NCBI GenBank assembly: GCA_017744365.1
Contig: JAGIBL010000002.1
Coordinates: forward strand, 930,001-994,000
Direction of reading: 5' to 3'
Source of the DNA: Nocardioidaceae bacterium
GTDB lineage: Bacteria; Actinomycetota; Actinomycetes; Propionibacteriales; Nocardioidaceae
DNA length: 64,000 nt
A model generated the notes under the pieces. That model was not told where the DNA came from. It did not search any database and saw nothing but the letters and a program-made list of their open reading frames with translations. Shown here piece by piece: positions 17,440 to 24,381 of the stretch. Both the position numbers and the translations under genes were made by a program. Each line of letters opens with the position of its first letter. The first letter of the stretch is position 1.

Positions 17440-18675
17440 TCAGGCGGCGTTGATCCGGGCGTCGTTGCGCGCCCGGCGGTCGGCCGCCTCGATGAGCCGG
17501 CGCACCTTCGGGCCGCCGGTGGTCATCTTGTAGAGCTTGGCCAGCTGCTTCGGAGCGTTCTTGGCGTTGGTGTCGTCGAGCCAGCCGTTGGGCAGCGAGA
17601 GCCGGACGATCTTGTGCCAGGCCGAGGCGACCTGCTTCGGCAGCGGTGCCGCGTGGTAGTTCAGGTCGTACTTGTCGAAGAGCGCACGCACCTTCGGCGC
17701 GATCTCGGCGTACCGGTTGCTCGGCAGGTCCGGGAACAGGTGGTGCTCGATCTGGAAGGACAGGTTGCCGGTCATCATGTGCGTGGCCGCGCCGCCGGAG
17801 ATGTTGGCCGAGCCGAGCATCTGGCGCAGGTACCACTCGCCGCGGGTCTCACCCTCGATCGACTTCTTCTCGAACGTCTCCACGCCCTCGGGGAAGTGGC
17901 CGCACATGATCACCGAGTGCGTCCACAGGTTGCGGACCAGGTTCGCGGTGAAGTTGGCGGCCAGCGTGGGCAGGAAGGAGCCGGTCGGGATCGACAGCGC
18001 CGGGTGCACCACGTAGTCCTTGGTCATCTGCCGGCGGATCTTCTTCAGCGTCGCCTTGGCGCGCGCCTTGAAGTCCTCGCTGCGCTTCTCCTTCGGGATC
18101 CGCAGGTTGCGGCCGAGCTCGAGGTCGTAGGCGGCGATGCCGTACTCGAAGAAGCAGGCGTTGACGAAGTTCCACAGCGGCTGGCCCAGGTACATCGGGT
18201 GCCAGCGCTGGTCCTCGTCGACACGCATGATCCCGTAGCCGAGGTCGTTGTCCTTGCCGACGACGTTCGTGTAGGTGTGGTGCAGCTCGTTGTGCGAGTG
18301 CTTCCACTGCTCCGACGGGCTGGCGTTGTCCCACTCCCAGGTGGTCGAGTGGATCTTCGGGTCACGCATCCAGTCCCACTGGCCGTGCATGATGTTGTGC
18401 CCGATCTCCATGTTCTCCAGGATCTTGGCGACGCTCAGGCCCGCCGTGCCGAGGATCCAGGCCGGCGGGAAGACGCTGGCCAGCAGCACCGCGCGGCTGC
18501 CCAGCTCGAGGTAGCGCTGGGTGGTGATCACCTTGCGGATGTAGCGCGCGTCCCGGGCACCGCGGCTGTCGAGCACCTCCTGGCGGATGGCGTCGAGCTC
18601 GATCCCGATCAGCTCGACGTCCTCGGGGGAGAGGTGCGCGATCGGGCTCTCGGACTTCTTCTGCAGAACGGTCAT
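17440..18675 (-). CDS. Membrane fatty acid desaturase (acyl-CoA delta-9, DesA3-like)
   Basis: A 411-residue integral membrane desaturase. The three histidine boxes that bind the di-iron centre are present: HNIMH at 93-97, HSHNELHH at 126-133 and QIEHH ending at His311-His312, with another conserved histidine pair near 230. Membrane segments lie near 60-82 and 205-235. In Mycobacterium tuberculosis the equivalent DesA3 (Rv3229c) makes oleoyl-CoA from stearoyl-CoA using electrons from the adjacent reductase Rv3230c; the same gene pair occurs here, with the reductase upstream and a 16-bp gap. It should therefore introduce a cis-9 double bond, adjusting membrane fluidity. The PucR regulator divergent from the reductase is the likely controller. 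Confidence 0.9.
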   Translation of the reverse strand: MTVLQKKSESPIAHLSPEDVELIGIELDAIRQEVLDSRGARDARYIRKVITTQRYLELGSRAVLLASVFPPAWILGTAGLSVAKILENMEIGHNIMHGQWDWMRDPKIHSTTWEWDNASPSEQWKHSHNELHHTYTNVVGKDNDLGYGIMRVDEDQRWHPMYLGQPLWNFVNACFFEYGIAAYDLELGRNLRIPKEKRSEDFKARAKATLKKIRRQMTKDYVVHPALSIPTGSFLPTLAANFTANLVRNLWTHSVIMCGHFPEGVETFEKKSIEGETRGEWYLRQMLGSANISGGAATHMMTGNLSFQIEHHLFPDLPSNRYAEIAPKVRALFDKYDLNYHAAPLPKQVASAWHKIVRLSLPNGWLDDTNAKNAPKQLAKLYKMTTGGPKVRRLIEAADRRARNDARINAA

Positions 18676-18691
18676 CGGTTGCTCTCCCTCG

Positions 18692-19804
18692 TCAGTGGGC
18701 CAGGTGGCAGTCGCCGGCGGCGGCGTTGATGCAGGTCTGGATCGGGACCCCGCCGGCGGCGGAGGTGGTCGGGTCGACGGTGGTGATCGCGCCGTTGCGC
18801 AGGTCCCGTACGGCGCCTTCCTTGAGCGGCAGCACGCAGCCGAAGCAGACGCCCATCCGGCAGCCGCTCGGCATCAGCACGCCGGCGCTCTCGGCGACCT
18901 CGAGCAGGGGCGTGGCGCCGTCGGCCTCGACGCTGCGGCCGTCGGCGAAGTGCAGGGTTCCGCCCTCACCCGGCTCGATCATCGTGGGACGGAACTGCTC
19001 GGTGAACAGCGGCAGCCCGGCGCTCTCGTGGTGCTCGGTGAGGGCGTCGAGGAGGCCGCCGGGCCCGCAGGCGTACGTCGTGCGCTCGGCCAGGTCGGGG
19101 ACGAGGCCGGCCAGGTCCGCCAGGTCGAGGACACCGTGCTGGTCGTCGTACCGGGCGACGAGCCGGATCGCGCCGGCGGCCTCGAGGGCGCGCAGGTCGG
19201 CGAGGAAGATCGAGTCCGGCTCGGACGGTGCCACGTGCAGGACCACGATGTCGTGCGCCGGCTTCCCGGACGGCCGGGCGACGCCCTCCTCGGTGACCGG
19301 GAACAGGTTGCGCAGCATCCCGATGACCGGGGTGATCCCGGAGCCGGCGGTGACGAAGAGGAGCTTGCGGGCCTCGGTCGGCAGCACGAAGTCGCCGGCC
19401 GCGGGCTCGAGGTGGACCAGGGTGCCGGGCTTGGTCTCGTGCACCAGATACGGCGAGACGGTGCCGCCCGGGACGGCCTTGACGGTGATCGAGATGTGGC
19501 CGTCACGGCGCGGGCCGTGGGTCAGCGAGTAGGCACGCCACTGGCGGACACCGTCGACGTCGACGCCGATGCGCAGGTACTGACCGGGCACGTGGCCGGC
19601 CCAGTCGGCGCCCGGCTTGAGGACCAGGGTGGCCGCGTCGCGGGTCTCCGGGCGGACCGAGACGACCCGGGCGCGCAGGTCGGCGCCGGGGCGCAGCGGC
19701 GCCACCAGGTCCAGGTAGTCGGCCGGGAGCAGCGGCGTCGTCGCGGCCTCGGCGAGACGGACCAGCCTGCGGCTGAGCGACGTTCGCACGGCGGTCTCGG
19801 TCAT
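18692..19804 (-). CDS. Ferredoxin reductase with C-terminal 2Fe-2S domain (desaturase electron donor)
   Basis: A 370-residue flavoprotein that passes electrons from NAD(P)H to the desaturase. The FAD-binding beta-barrel (about 40-135, with the WRAYSLTHGPR flavin motif) is followed by the NAD-binding domain (VTAGSGITPVIGMLR at about 160-175) and a plant-type 2Fe-2S domain with Cys315, Cys320, Cys323 and a fourth ligand at Cys358 or Cys366. The start at ATG 19804 is chosen because the longer frame crosses the promoter and lacks homology. It corresponds to Rv3230c in layout. The desaturase follows after 16 bp, so the two form one operon. Confidence 0.9.
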   Translation of the reverse strand: MTETAVRTSLSRRLVRLAEAATTPLLPADYLDLVAPLRPGADLRARVVSVRPETRDAATLVLKPGADWAGHVPGQYLRIGVDVDGVRQWRAYSLTHGPRRDGHISITVKAVPGGTVSPYLVHETKPGTLVHLEPAAGDFVLPTEARKLLFVTAGSGITPVIGMLRNLFPVTEEGVARPSGKPAHDIVVLHVAPSEPDSIFLADLRALEAAGAIRLVARYDDQHGVLDLADLAGLVPDLAERTTYACGPGGLLDALTEHHESAGLPLFTEQFRPTMIEPGEGGTLHFADGRSVEADGATPLLEVAESAGVLMPSGCRMGVCFGCVLPLKEGAVRDLRNGAITTVDPTTSAAGGVPIQTCINAAAGDCHLAH

Positions 19805-19892
19805 GGCACCAAGCCTGACCGTTCCGCGGGTTAAAATCATGACCGCAGGACGTGAAAGCCGCGTCAGTTCTTGTTCGCTGAGGATAAAAGTG

Positions 19893-21059
19893 ATGGCCGA
19901 TCGCGCGAAGATGGCACTGCGCCTGCCCGCGGACATGGTCTCCGTGATGCGCCAGGACATCGGCGGCGTCGCCGAGCAGGTGATCTCGGCGGTGATCTCC
20001 GAGGTGCCGAGCTACCGCGACCCGTTCCGCGGTCAGATGGGCCGCAACATCGAGATCGCGGTGAAGGTCGCGCTCAACGGCTTCCTCGATCTGGCCTCGC
20101 GGCGCGAGGGCATCGACGCCGGCGACCAGATCGAGGACGTGCTCGAGGCGGCGTACGCGCTCGGGCGGGGCGAGGCCCGCAGCGGCCGCAGCATGGACGC
20201 GCTCGCGCAGGCCTACCGCGTCGGCGCCCGGGTGGCCTGGCGGGAGATGAGCGACGCGGCGGTCTCGACCGGGCTGGACTCGCCGACGCTGGCGCGCATG
20301 GCCGAGCTGGTCTTCGCCTACATCGACGAGCTCTCCGACGCGAGTGTGAGCGGGCACGCCGACGAGCTGGCCAGCTCCGGGCGGCTGCGCCAGCGGCGGC
20401 TGGACCGGCTGGCCGTCCGGCTCGTCGAGGGCGCCCCCGAGGCCGAGCTCGTCGCCGCCGCCGAGCGCGCCGACTGGGAGCCGCCGACCGCGCTGACCGC
20501 GGTGGTGCTGCCCGAGGCCCGCGTGCGCTCGCTGCGCGGCCGGCTGGAGTCGCGGACCCTGCAGCTCACCGAGGACAGCGCCTCGCTCGACCTCGCCGAG
20601 GGCCACCTGCTGCTGCTCGTGCCGACGCCGGGGGTGCGGGCGCGTGCGGCGCTGCTGCGGGTGCTGCCCGACGCCGAGGCGGTCGTGGGCCCGGCACGCC
20701 CCTGGACCGCGGCCCGTACGTCGTACCTGCGGGCGCTCCAGGCGCACCGGCTCGGCCTGACCGGCGACACCGACCGGCACCTGGCCCGGCTCGTCGTCGG
20801 CGCGGACACCGAGGCGCTCGACGACCTGCGGGCCCGGGTGCTGGCTCCGCTCGCGGACGTCTCGGCGACCACCCGGGACAAGCTCACCGACACCCTGCGC
20901 GCCTGGCTGCTGCACCAGGGCCGTCGCGAGGACGCCGCCGCGGCGCTCTTCGTGCACCCCCAGACGGTCCGGTACCGGATGGGGCAGCTGCGGGAGCGGT
21001 ACGGGGAGAGGCTGACGGATCCGGAGTTCGTCCGGGACGCGATCGTGGCCCTGGGGTAG
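19893..21059 (+). CDS. PucR family transcriptional regulator
   Basis: A 388-residue regulator. The N-terminal 150 residues are helical and resemble the RsbRD/GGDEF-like sensor part common in actinobacterial PucR proteins. The C-terminal PucR-type helix-turn-helix lies near 335-385, with LRAWLLHQGRREDAAAALF and HPQTVRYRMGQLRERYG as the DNA-reading helices. The ATG at 19893 has AGGA 8 bp upstream; an earlier in-frame start at 19803 would lie over the reductase promoter. It is divergent from the ferredoxin reductase-desaturase operon with an 88-bp gap, so it probably controls unsaturated fatty acid synthesis. No clean palindrome was found in that gap. The ligand is unknown. Confidence 0.85.
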   Translation: MADRAKMALRLPADMVSVMRQDIGGVAEQVISAVISEVPSYRDPFRGQMGRNIEIAVKVALNGFLDLASRREGIDAGDQIEDVLEAAYALGRGEARSGRSMDALAQAYRVGARVAWREMSDAAVSTGLDSPTLARMAELVFAYIDELSDASVSGHADELASSGRLRQRRLDRLAVRLVEGAPEAELVAAAERADWEPPTALTAVVLPEARVRSLRGRLESRTLQLTEDSASLDLAEGHLLLLVPTPGVRARAALLRVLPDAEAVVGPARPWTAARTSYLRALQAHRLGLTGDTDRHLARLVVGADTEALDDLRARVLAPLADVSATTRDKLTDTLRAWLLHQGRREDAAAALFVHPQTVRYRMGQLRERYGERLTDPEFVRDAIVALG

Positions 21060-21062
21060 GGA

Positions 21063-21692
21063 CTAGGCGACCCGTCCCCCCGCACTGGCGAGCCCGAGCC
21101 AGGTGTGCGGGTTGCCGTCCCAGCACCAGCCGAGCTTGGGGGCGCGCTCGCTGATCCACAGGGCCGGGACGCGTCGGTCGCCGCGGCGCGAGCCCGCGAG
21201 CATGAAGCACTTGTTCCTCTCCAGGGTCGCCGGCACCTGGGTGACCAGGGCGATGCCCTCGTCGATGGTGAGCGGGCTGCGACCTCGGGACAGCACCGTC
21301 GCGGTGGCCTCCTCGGGGCGGACGTCGCGGAACTCCTCACCGCGCTCGACGTCGACGAGCAGGTAGGCAGACGCCGGCGGTGTGCTCGGCTCGATCGGGT
21401 GGTACCCGGCCAGGTCGCCCGGCGCGTGGTTGCGGTCGACCACGCCGGGCTTCTCGCCGGCACCACGCGCGGTGTGCAGGCGGAGCAGCGGGACGGCGTC
21501 CTCGGGGGCGACGAGGTCGCGGGTCACCACGACGACGTACGCGACGTGGGCGGGCGAGTCCTCGGCCTCGAGCGTCGCGGCGATCGGGCGCAGCGGTTCG
21601 AGGAGCTCACGGAAGGCGGGCTCGGTCGTCCCGGCGAGTGCCGGGTACCCGAGCGTGACGAGACGGTCGACCTGGGCTGGGAAGGTGGGCAT
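21063..21692 (-). CDS. DUF5701 family protein
   Basis: A 209-residue soluble protein without signal peptide or membrane segment. The overall sequence, with LGYPALAG near the start, the central APGDLAGYHPIEPSTPPASAY and the C-terminal ERNKCFMLAGSRRGDRRVPALWIS, is characteristic of the DUF5701 family found in actinobacteria. No function is known. It is convergent with the PucR gene (3 bp apart) and lies downstream of the CoA-transferase family gene on the same strand (37-bp gap), so it may be cotranscribed with it. Confidence 0.75.
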   Translation of the reverse strand: MPTFPAQVDRLVTLGYPALAGTTEPAFRELLEPLRPIAATLEAEDSPAHVAYVVVVTRDLVAPEDAVPLLRLHTARGAGEKPGVVDRNHAPGDLAGYHPIEPSTPPASAYLLVDVERGEEFRDVRPEEATATVLSRGRSPLTIDEGIALVTQVPATLERNKCFMLAGSRRGDRRVPALWISERAPKLGWCWDGNPHTWLGLASAGGRVA

Positions 21693-21729
21693 CGGAGGTT
21701 CAACGCGGCGCCCCGGGCCCGGGTTCCCG

Positions 21730-22908
21730 TCAGTCGAGCTGGACCGCGGCGCCGCTCGCCACCAGGTCGTCCACGTCGTCGATCCCCCAGGCCAGCAGCG
21801 CCGCCCGGGTGTGCGCGCCGGCGCCGGGGGCGGGCGGGTGGCTCAGGGTCGCCTCGGTGCGCGAGAAGCGCGGCGCCGGGGCCGGCTGGGTGAGGCCCTC
21901 GTGCTCGACGAAGACGCCGCGGCCCTTGATGTGCGGGTGCTCGAAGGCCTCCGACATCGGCAGGATCGGCGCCACGCAGGCGTCGGTGCCGTCGAAGACC
22001 TTGCACCACTCGTCCTGGGTGCGGCTGCGGAACGCGTCCGCGATGATCCCGCGCAGCTCGCCGGTCCTGGTGGCGTCGAACCGGTCGGGCGCGGTCTCGC
22101 GGATCCCGAGAAGATCCACGAACAGCTCGTAGAACTGCGGCTCCAGCGCCCCCACGGACATGTGCCTGCCGTCCGCGGTCTCGTAGATGTCGTAGTACGG
22201 CGCGCCGCCGTCGAGCAGGTTCGCGGCCCGCTCCTCCTTGAACCCACCGCCGGCCAGGAAGGCGGCGGTCATCGCATTGAGGCTGGCGGTCCCGTCCACG
22301 ATCGCGGCGTCGACCACCTGGCCCTGCCCGCTCGCCCGGGCCTCCAGCAGCGCGGCCAGGATGCCGATCACCAGGTAGGTCGAGCCGCCGCCGAAGTCGC
22401 CGACCAGGTTGGTCGGGAACTGCGGCTTCTCCTTGACCTGGCCGAGCCCGTGCAGGGTGCCGGTGATCGCGATGTAGTTCATGTCGTGCCCGGCCACCTG
22501 GGACCACGGACCGGTCTGGCCCCAGCCGGTCATCCGCCCGTAGACCAGCCGCGGGTTGCGCGCGAAGCAGTCGTCGGGGCCGATGCCGAGCCGCTCGGTG
22601 ACGCCGGGCCGCATCCCCTCGACGAGCACGTCGGCGTCCTCGACCAGCCGGAGCACCGTCTCGACGGCTGCCGGGTCCTTCATGTTGAGCGCGACGCTGG
22701 GCCGGCCGCGGTTGAGCAGGTCGTGGCTGCCGCCGGTGAGCATCTGCCCGCCGGGCCGCTCGATCCGGATCACGTCCGCGCCGAGGTCGGCCAGGATCAT
22801 GCACGCGTGCGGGCTCGGGCCGATGCCGGCGATCTCGACGATCTTGACGCCCCTCAGCGGGCCGGTGCCCCGTCCCAGCACGAAAGGTTCCAGCGCGAAC
22901 TCGCTCAT
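21730..22908 (-). CDS. CaiB/BaiF CoA-transferase family protein, probable alpha-methylacyl-CoA racemase
   Basis: A 392-residue family III CoA-transferase fold protein. The racemase catalytic pair His126/Asp156 of M. tuberculosis MCR corresponds to His141 (AGHDMNY) and Asp171 (VGDFGGG) here, with the same 30-residue spacing. This supports alpha-methylacyl-CoA racemase (epimerising the 2-methyl position of branched acyl-CoA or sterol side chains) rather than a true CoA-transferase. The N-terminal CoA-binding block with ADLGADVIRIERPGG is intact. A TGACAG-N5-CTGTCA inverted repeat lies 11 bp upstream of the ATG and is shared with the thiolase promoter, suggesting joint control of fatty acid degradation. 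Confidence 0.88.
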   Translation of the reverse strand: MSEFALEPFVLGRGTGPLRGVKIVEIAGIGPSPHACMILADLGADVIRIERPGGQMLTGGSHDLLNRGRPSVALNMKDPAAVETVLRLVEDADVLVEGMRPGVTERLGIGPDDCFARNPRLVYGRMTGWGQTGPWSQVAGHDMNYIAITGTLHGLGQVKEKPQFPTNLVGDFGGGSTYLVIGILAALLEARASGQGQVVDAAIVDGTASLNAMTAAFLAGGGFKEERAANLLDGGAPYYDIYETADGRHMSVGALEPQFYELFVDLLGIRETAPDRFDATRTGELRGIIADAFRSRTQDEWCKVFDGTDACVAPILPMSEAFEHPHIKGRGVFVEHEGLTQPAPAPRFSRTEATLSHPPAPGAGAHTRAALLAWGIDDVDDLVASGAAVQLD

Positions 22909-22918
22909 GCGCGGATCA

Positions 22919-22935
22919 TGACAGATTCACTGTCA
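22919..22935. promoter_or_regulatory. Inverted repeat upstream of the racemase (candidate operator)
   Basis: TGACAGATTCACTGTCA has 6-bp arms around five bases and lies 11 bp before the ATG of the racemase on the minus strand, close enough to block transcription start or ribosome access. It shares both half-sites and spacing with the element at 15298-15314. Confidence 0.65.
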
Positions 22936-23029
22936 CGGTCGGCGGGCGTTCACGGAACGGACCGTCTCGTCTCGTCTCCCGTTGCCACCATTCGCCGTAC
23001 GCAGGCACCCGAGGTTCTAGCATCAGCGG

Positions 23030-23764
23030 GTGACCGAGCCACCGGAGTTCCCGCCGCCCGCGCCGACGCCGCCCCCGCCGAGCCCGGGACAGCAGCCGCT
23101 CCCGTCGTACGGGCAGCAGCCGCCGCCTCCGCCGTACGGGGCTCCGCCCGCCTACCAGCCGCCGCGGAAGACCGGCACCAACGGGTTCGCGATCGCCTCG
23201 CTGGTCTTCGGCATCATCGGCGGCTGCCTGCTCGGCCTCATCTTCGGCATCGTCGCGCTCAACCAGATCAAGAAGAACGGCCAGCAGGGCAGGGGCATGG
23301 CGATCGCCGGCATCGTGCTCAGCGTGCTCTGGTTCCTGGTCATCGTGGTCCTCGGCGTCGTCGGCGCGATGGACAGCGCCGAGCGGGACGAGAAGGGCAC
23401 CATCACCGACTCCGGCCAGGTGAACTCGAAGGACCTCGAGGTCGGGGACTGCATCCGCGCGCTCGAGGAGACCAAGGCGCTCGCCGACGTCCCGGCGGTC
23501 CCGTGCGCCGAGCCGCACCGCGGCGAGGTCTACGCGGTCGTCCAGCTGCCCGGCGTCGAGTACCCGAGCGAGGCCACGTTCGACAAGCAGTCCGGCCAGC
23601 GCTGCTCGAACCAGCTCAAGAAGATCGCGCCGGCCGCGTTCCGCGACCCGAAGGTCGACATCTTCTACGTCTACCCGCTCGAGCGGTCCTGGGCCGCCGG
23701 CGACCACGAGGTCACCTGCATCGCCACGACGACCGAGACCCGGACCGGATCGATCAAGGACTGA
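23030..23764 (+). CDS. DUF4190 domain-containing membrane protein with septum-formation-like domain
   Basis: A 244-residue protein. The first 47 residues are proline- and glutamine-rich (PPYG-type repeats), followed by two membrane segments at about 53-78 and 91-113 that form the DUF4190 module (FAIASLVFGIIGG). The outer part (about 120-240) contains VGDCIRAL and VPCAEPHRGEVYAVV with three or four cysteines, as in the septum-formation-like domain of actinobacterial lipoproteins. It starts at GTG 23030; no ribosome site stands out. Function unknown, but the architecture suggests a protein tethered at the membrane and sampling the outside. It is divergent from the racemase gene and upstream of the PadR promoter. 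Confidence 0.8.
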   Translation: MTEPPEFPPPAPTPPPPSPGQQPLPSYGQQPPPPPYGAPPAYQPPRKTGTNGFAIASLVFGIIGGCLLGLIFGIVALNQIKKNGQQGRGMAIAGIVLSVLWFLVIVVLGVVGAMDSAERDEKGTITDSGQVNSKDLEVGDCIRALEETKALADVPAVPCAEPHRGEVYAVVQLPGVEYPSEATFDKQSGQRCSNQLKKIAPAAFRDPKVDIFYVYPLERSWAAGDHEVTCIATTTETRTGSIKD

Positions 23765-23800
23765 CCCACCGTACGACGACGCGCGGGGGCGTGGTCGGCG

Positions 23801-23826
23801 CCACTATGCAACTAGTTGCATAGTGG
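23801..23826. promoter_or_regulatory. Perfect 26-bp palindrome (PadR operator)
   Basis: Both 13-bp halves are exact reverse complements: left arm CCACTATGCAACT, right arm AGTTGCATAGTGG. It ends 24 bp before the GTG of the PadR gene. The inner part ATGC-N8-GCAT resembles the ATGT-N8-ACAT pattern reported for PadR-like repressors, so autoregulation of the padR-fadH operon is likely. Confidence 0.8.
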
Positions 23827-23850
23827 TCGTTCGGCAGGCACAGTGGTGCC

Positions 23851-24381
23851 GTGGCCCTGGAACACGCCCTCCTCGTCTCCCTCAGCGAGCGACCCGCCGC
23901 CGGCCTCGAGCTGGCCCGCCGGTTCGACCGCTCGATCGGGTTCTTCTGGAGCGCGACGCACCAGCAGATCTACAAGGTGCTGCGCCGGATGGAGACCGAC
24001 GGCTGGGTGACCGCGACGACCCAGGCGCAGTCCGGCGCCCCCGACAAGCGCGTCTACACCGTCACCGACGTGGGCACCAAGGTGCTGGCCGACTGGATCG
24101 CCACCACCACGCCGCGCGCCGGGTCGCGCAGCGAGATCGCGGTCAAGATGCGGGCCGCGTCGTACGGCGACCGCGACGCCCTGCTCGCCAACATCCGCGA
24201 GCTCGTCGCGGACCACCGGACCCGGCTGGCGCACTACGAGGGGCTCGCGGCCCGCGACTACCCCTCGCCGTCGTCGCTGAGCGGGCAGCAGCTCGACACC
24301 TACCTGGTGCTGCGCGGCGGCATCCTCCAGGAGACCTTCTGGATCGCCTGGCTGACCGAATACCTGGAGGCACACGCATGA
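23851..24381 (+). CDS. PadR family transcriptional regulator
   Basis: A 176-residue PadR regulator. The winged helix occupies about residues 1-85 (LEHALLVSLSERPAAGLELARRF, then the recognition helix in ATHQQIYKVLRRMETDGWV and the wing KRVYTVTDVG). The C-terminal part (95-176) is the Vir-type helical dimerisation domain. Translation starts at GTG 23851; an earlier in-frame start would sit in the palindrome. The perfect palindrome at 23801-23826 is the probable operator. The stop overlaps the start of the oxidoreductase gene (ATGA at 24378-24381), so regulator and enzyme are cotranscribed and the enzyme's substrate or product is a candidate inducer. Confidence 0.88.
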   Translation: MALEHALLVSLSERPAAGLELARRFDRSIGFFWSATHQQIYKVLRRMETDGWVTATTQAQSGAPDKRVYTVTDVGTKVLADWIATTTPRAGSRSEIAVKMRAASYGDRDALLANIRELVADHRTRLAHYEGLAARDYPSPSSLSGQQLDTYLVLRGGILQETFWIAWLTEYLEAHA

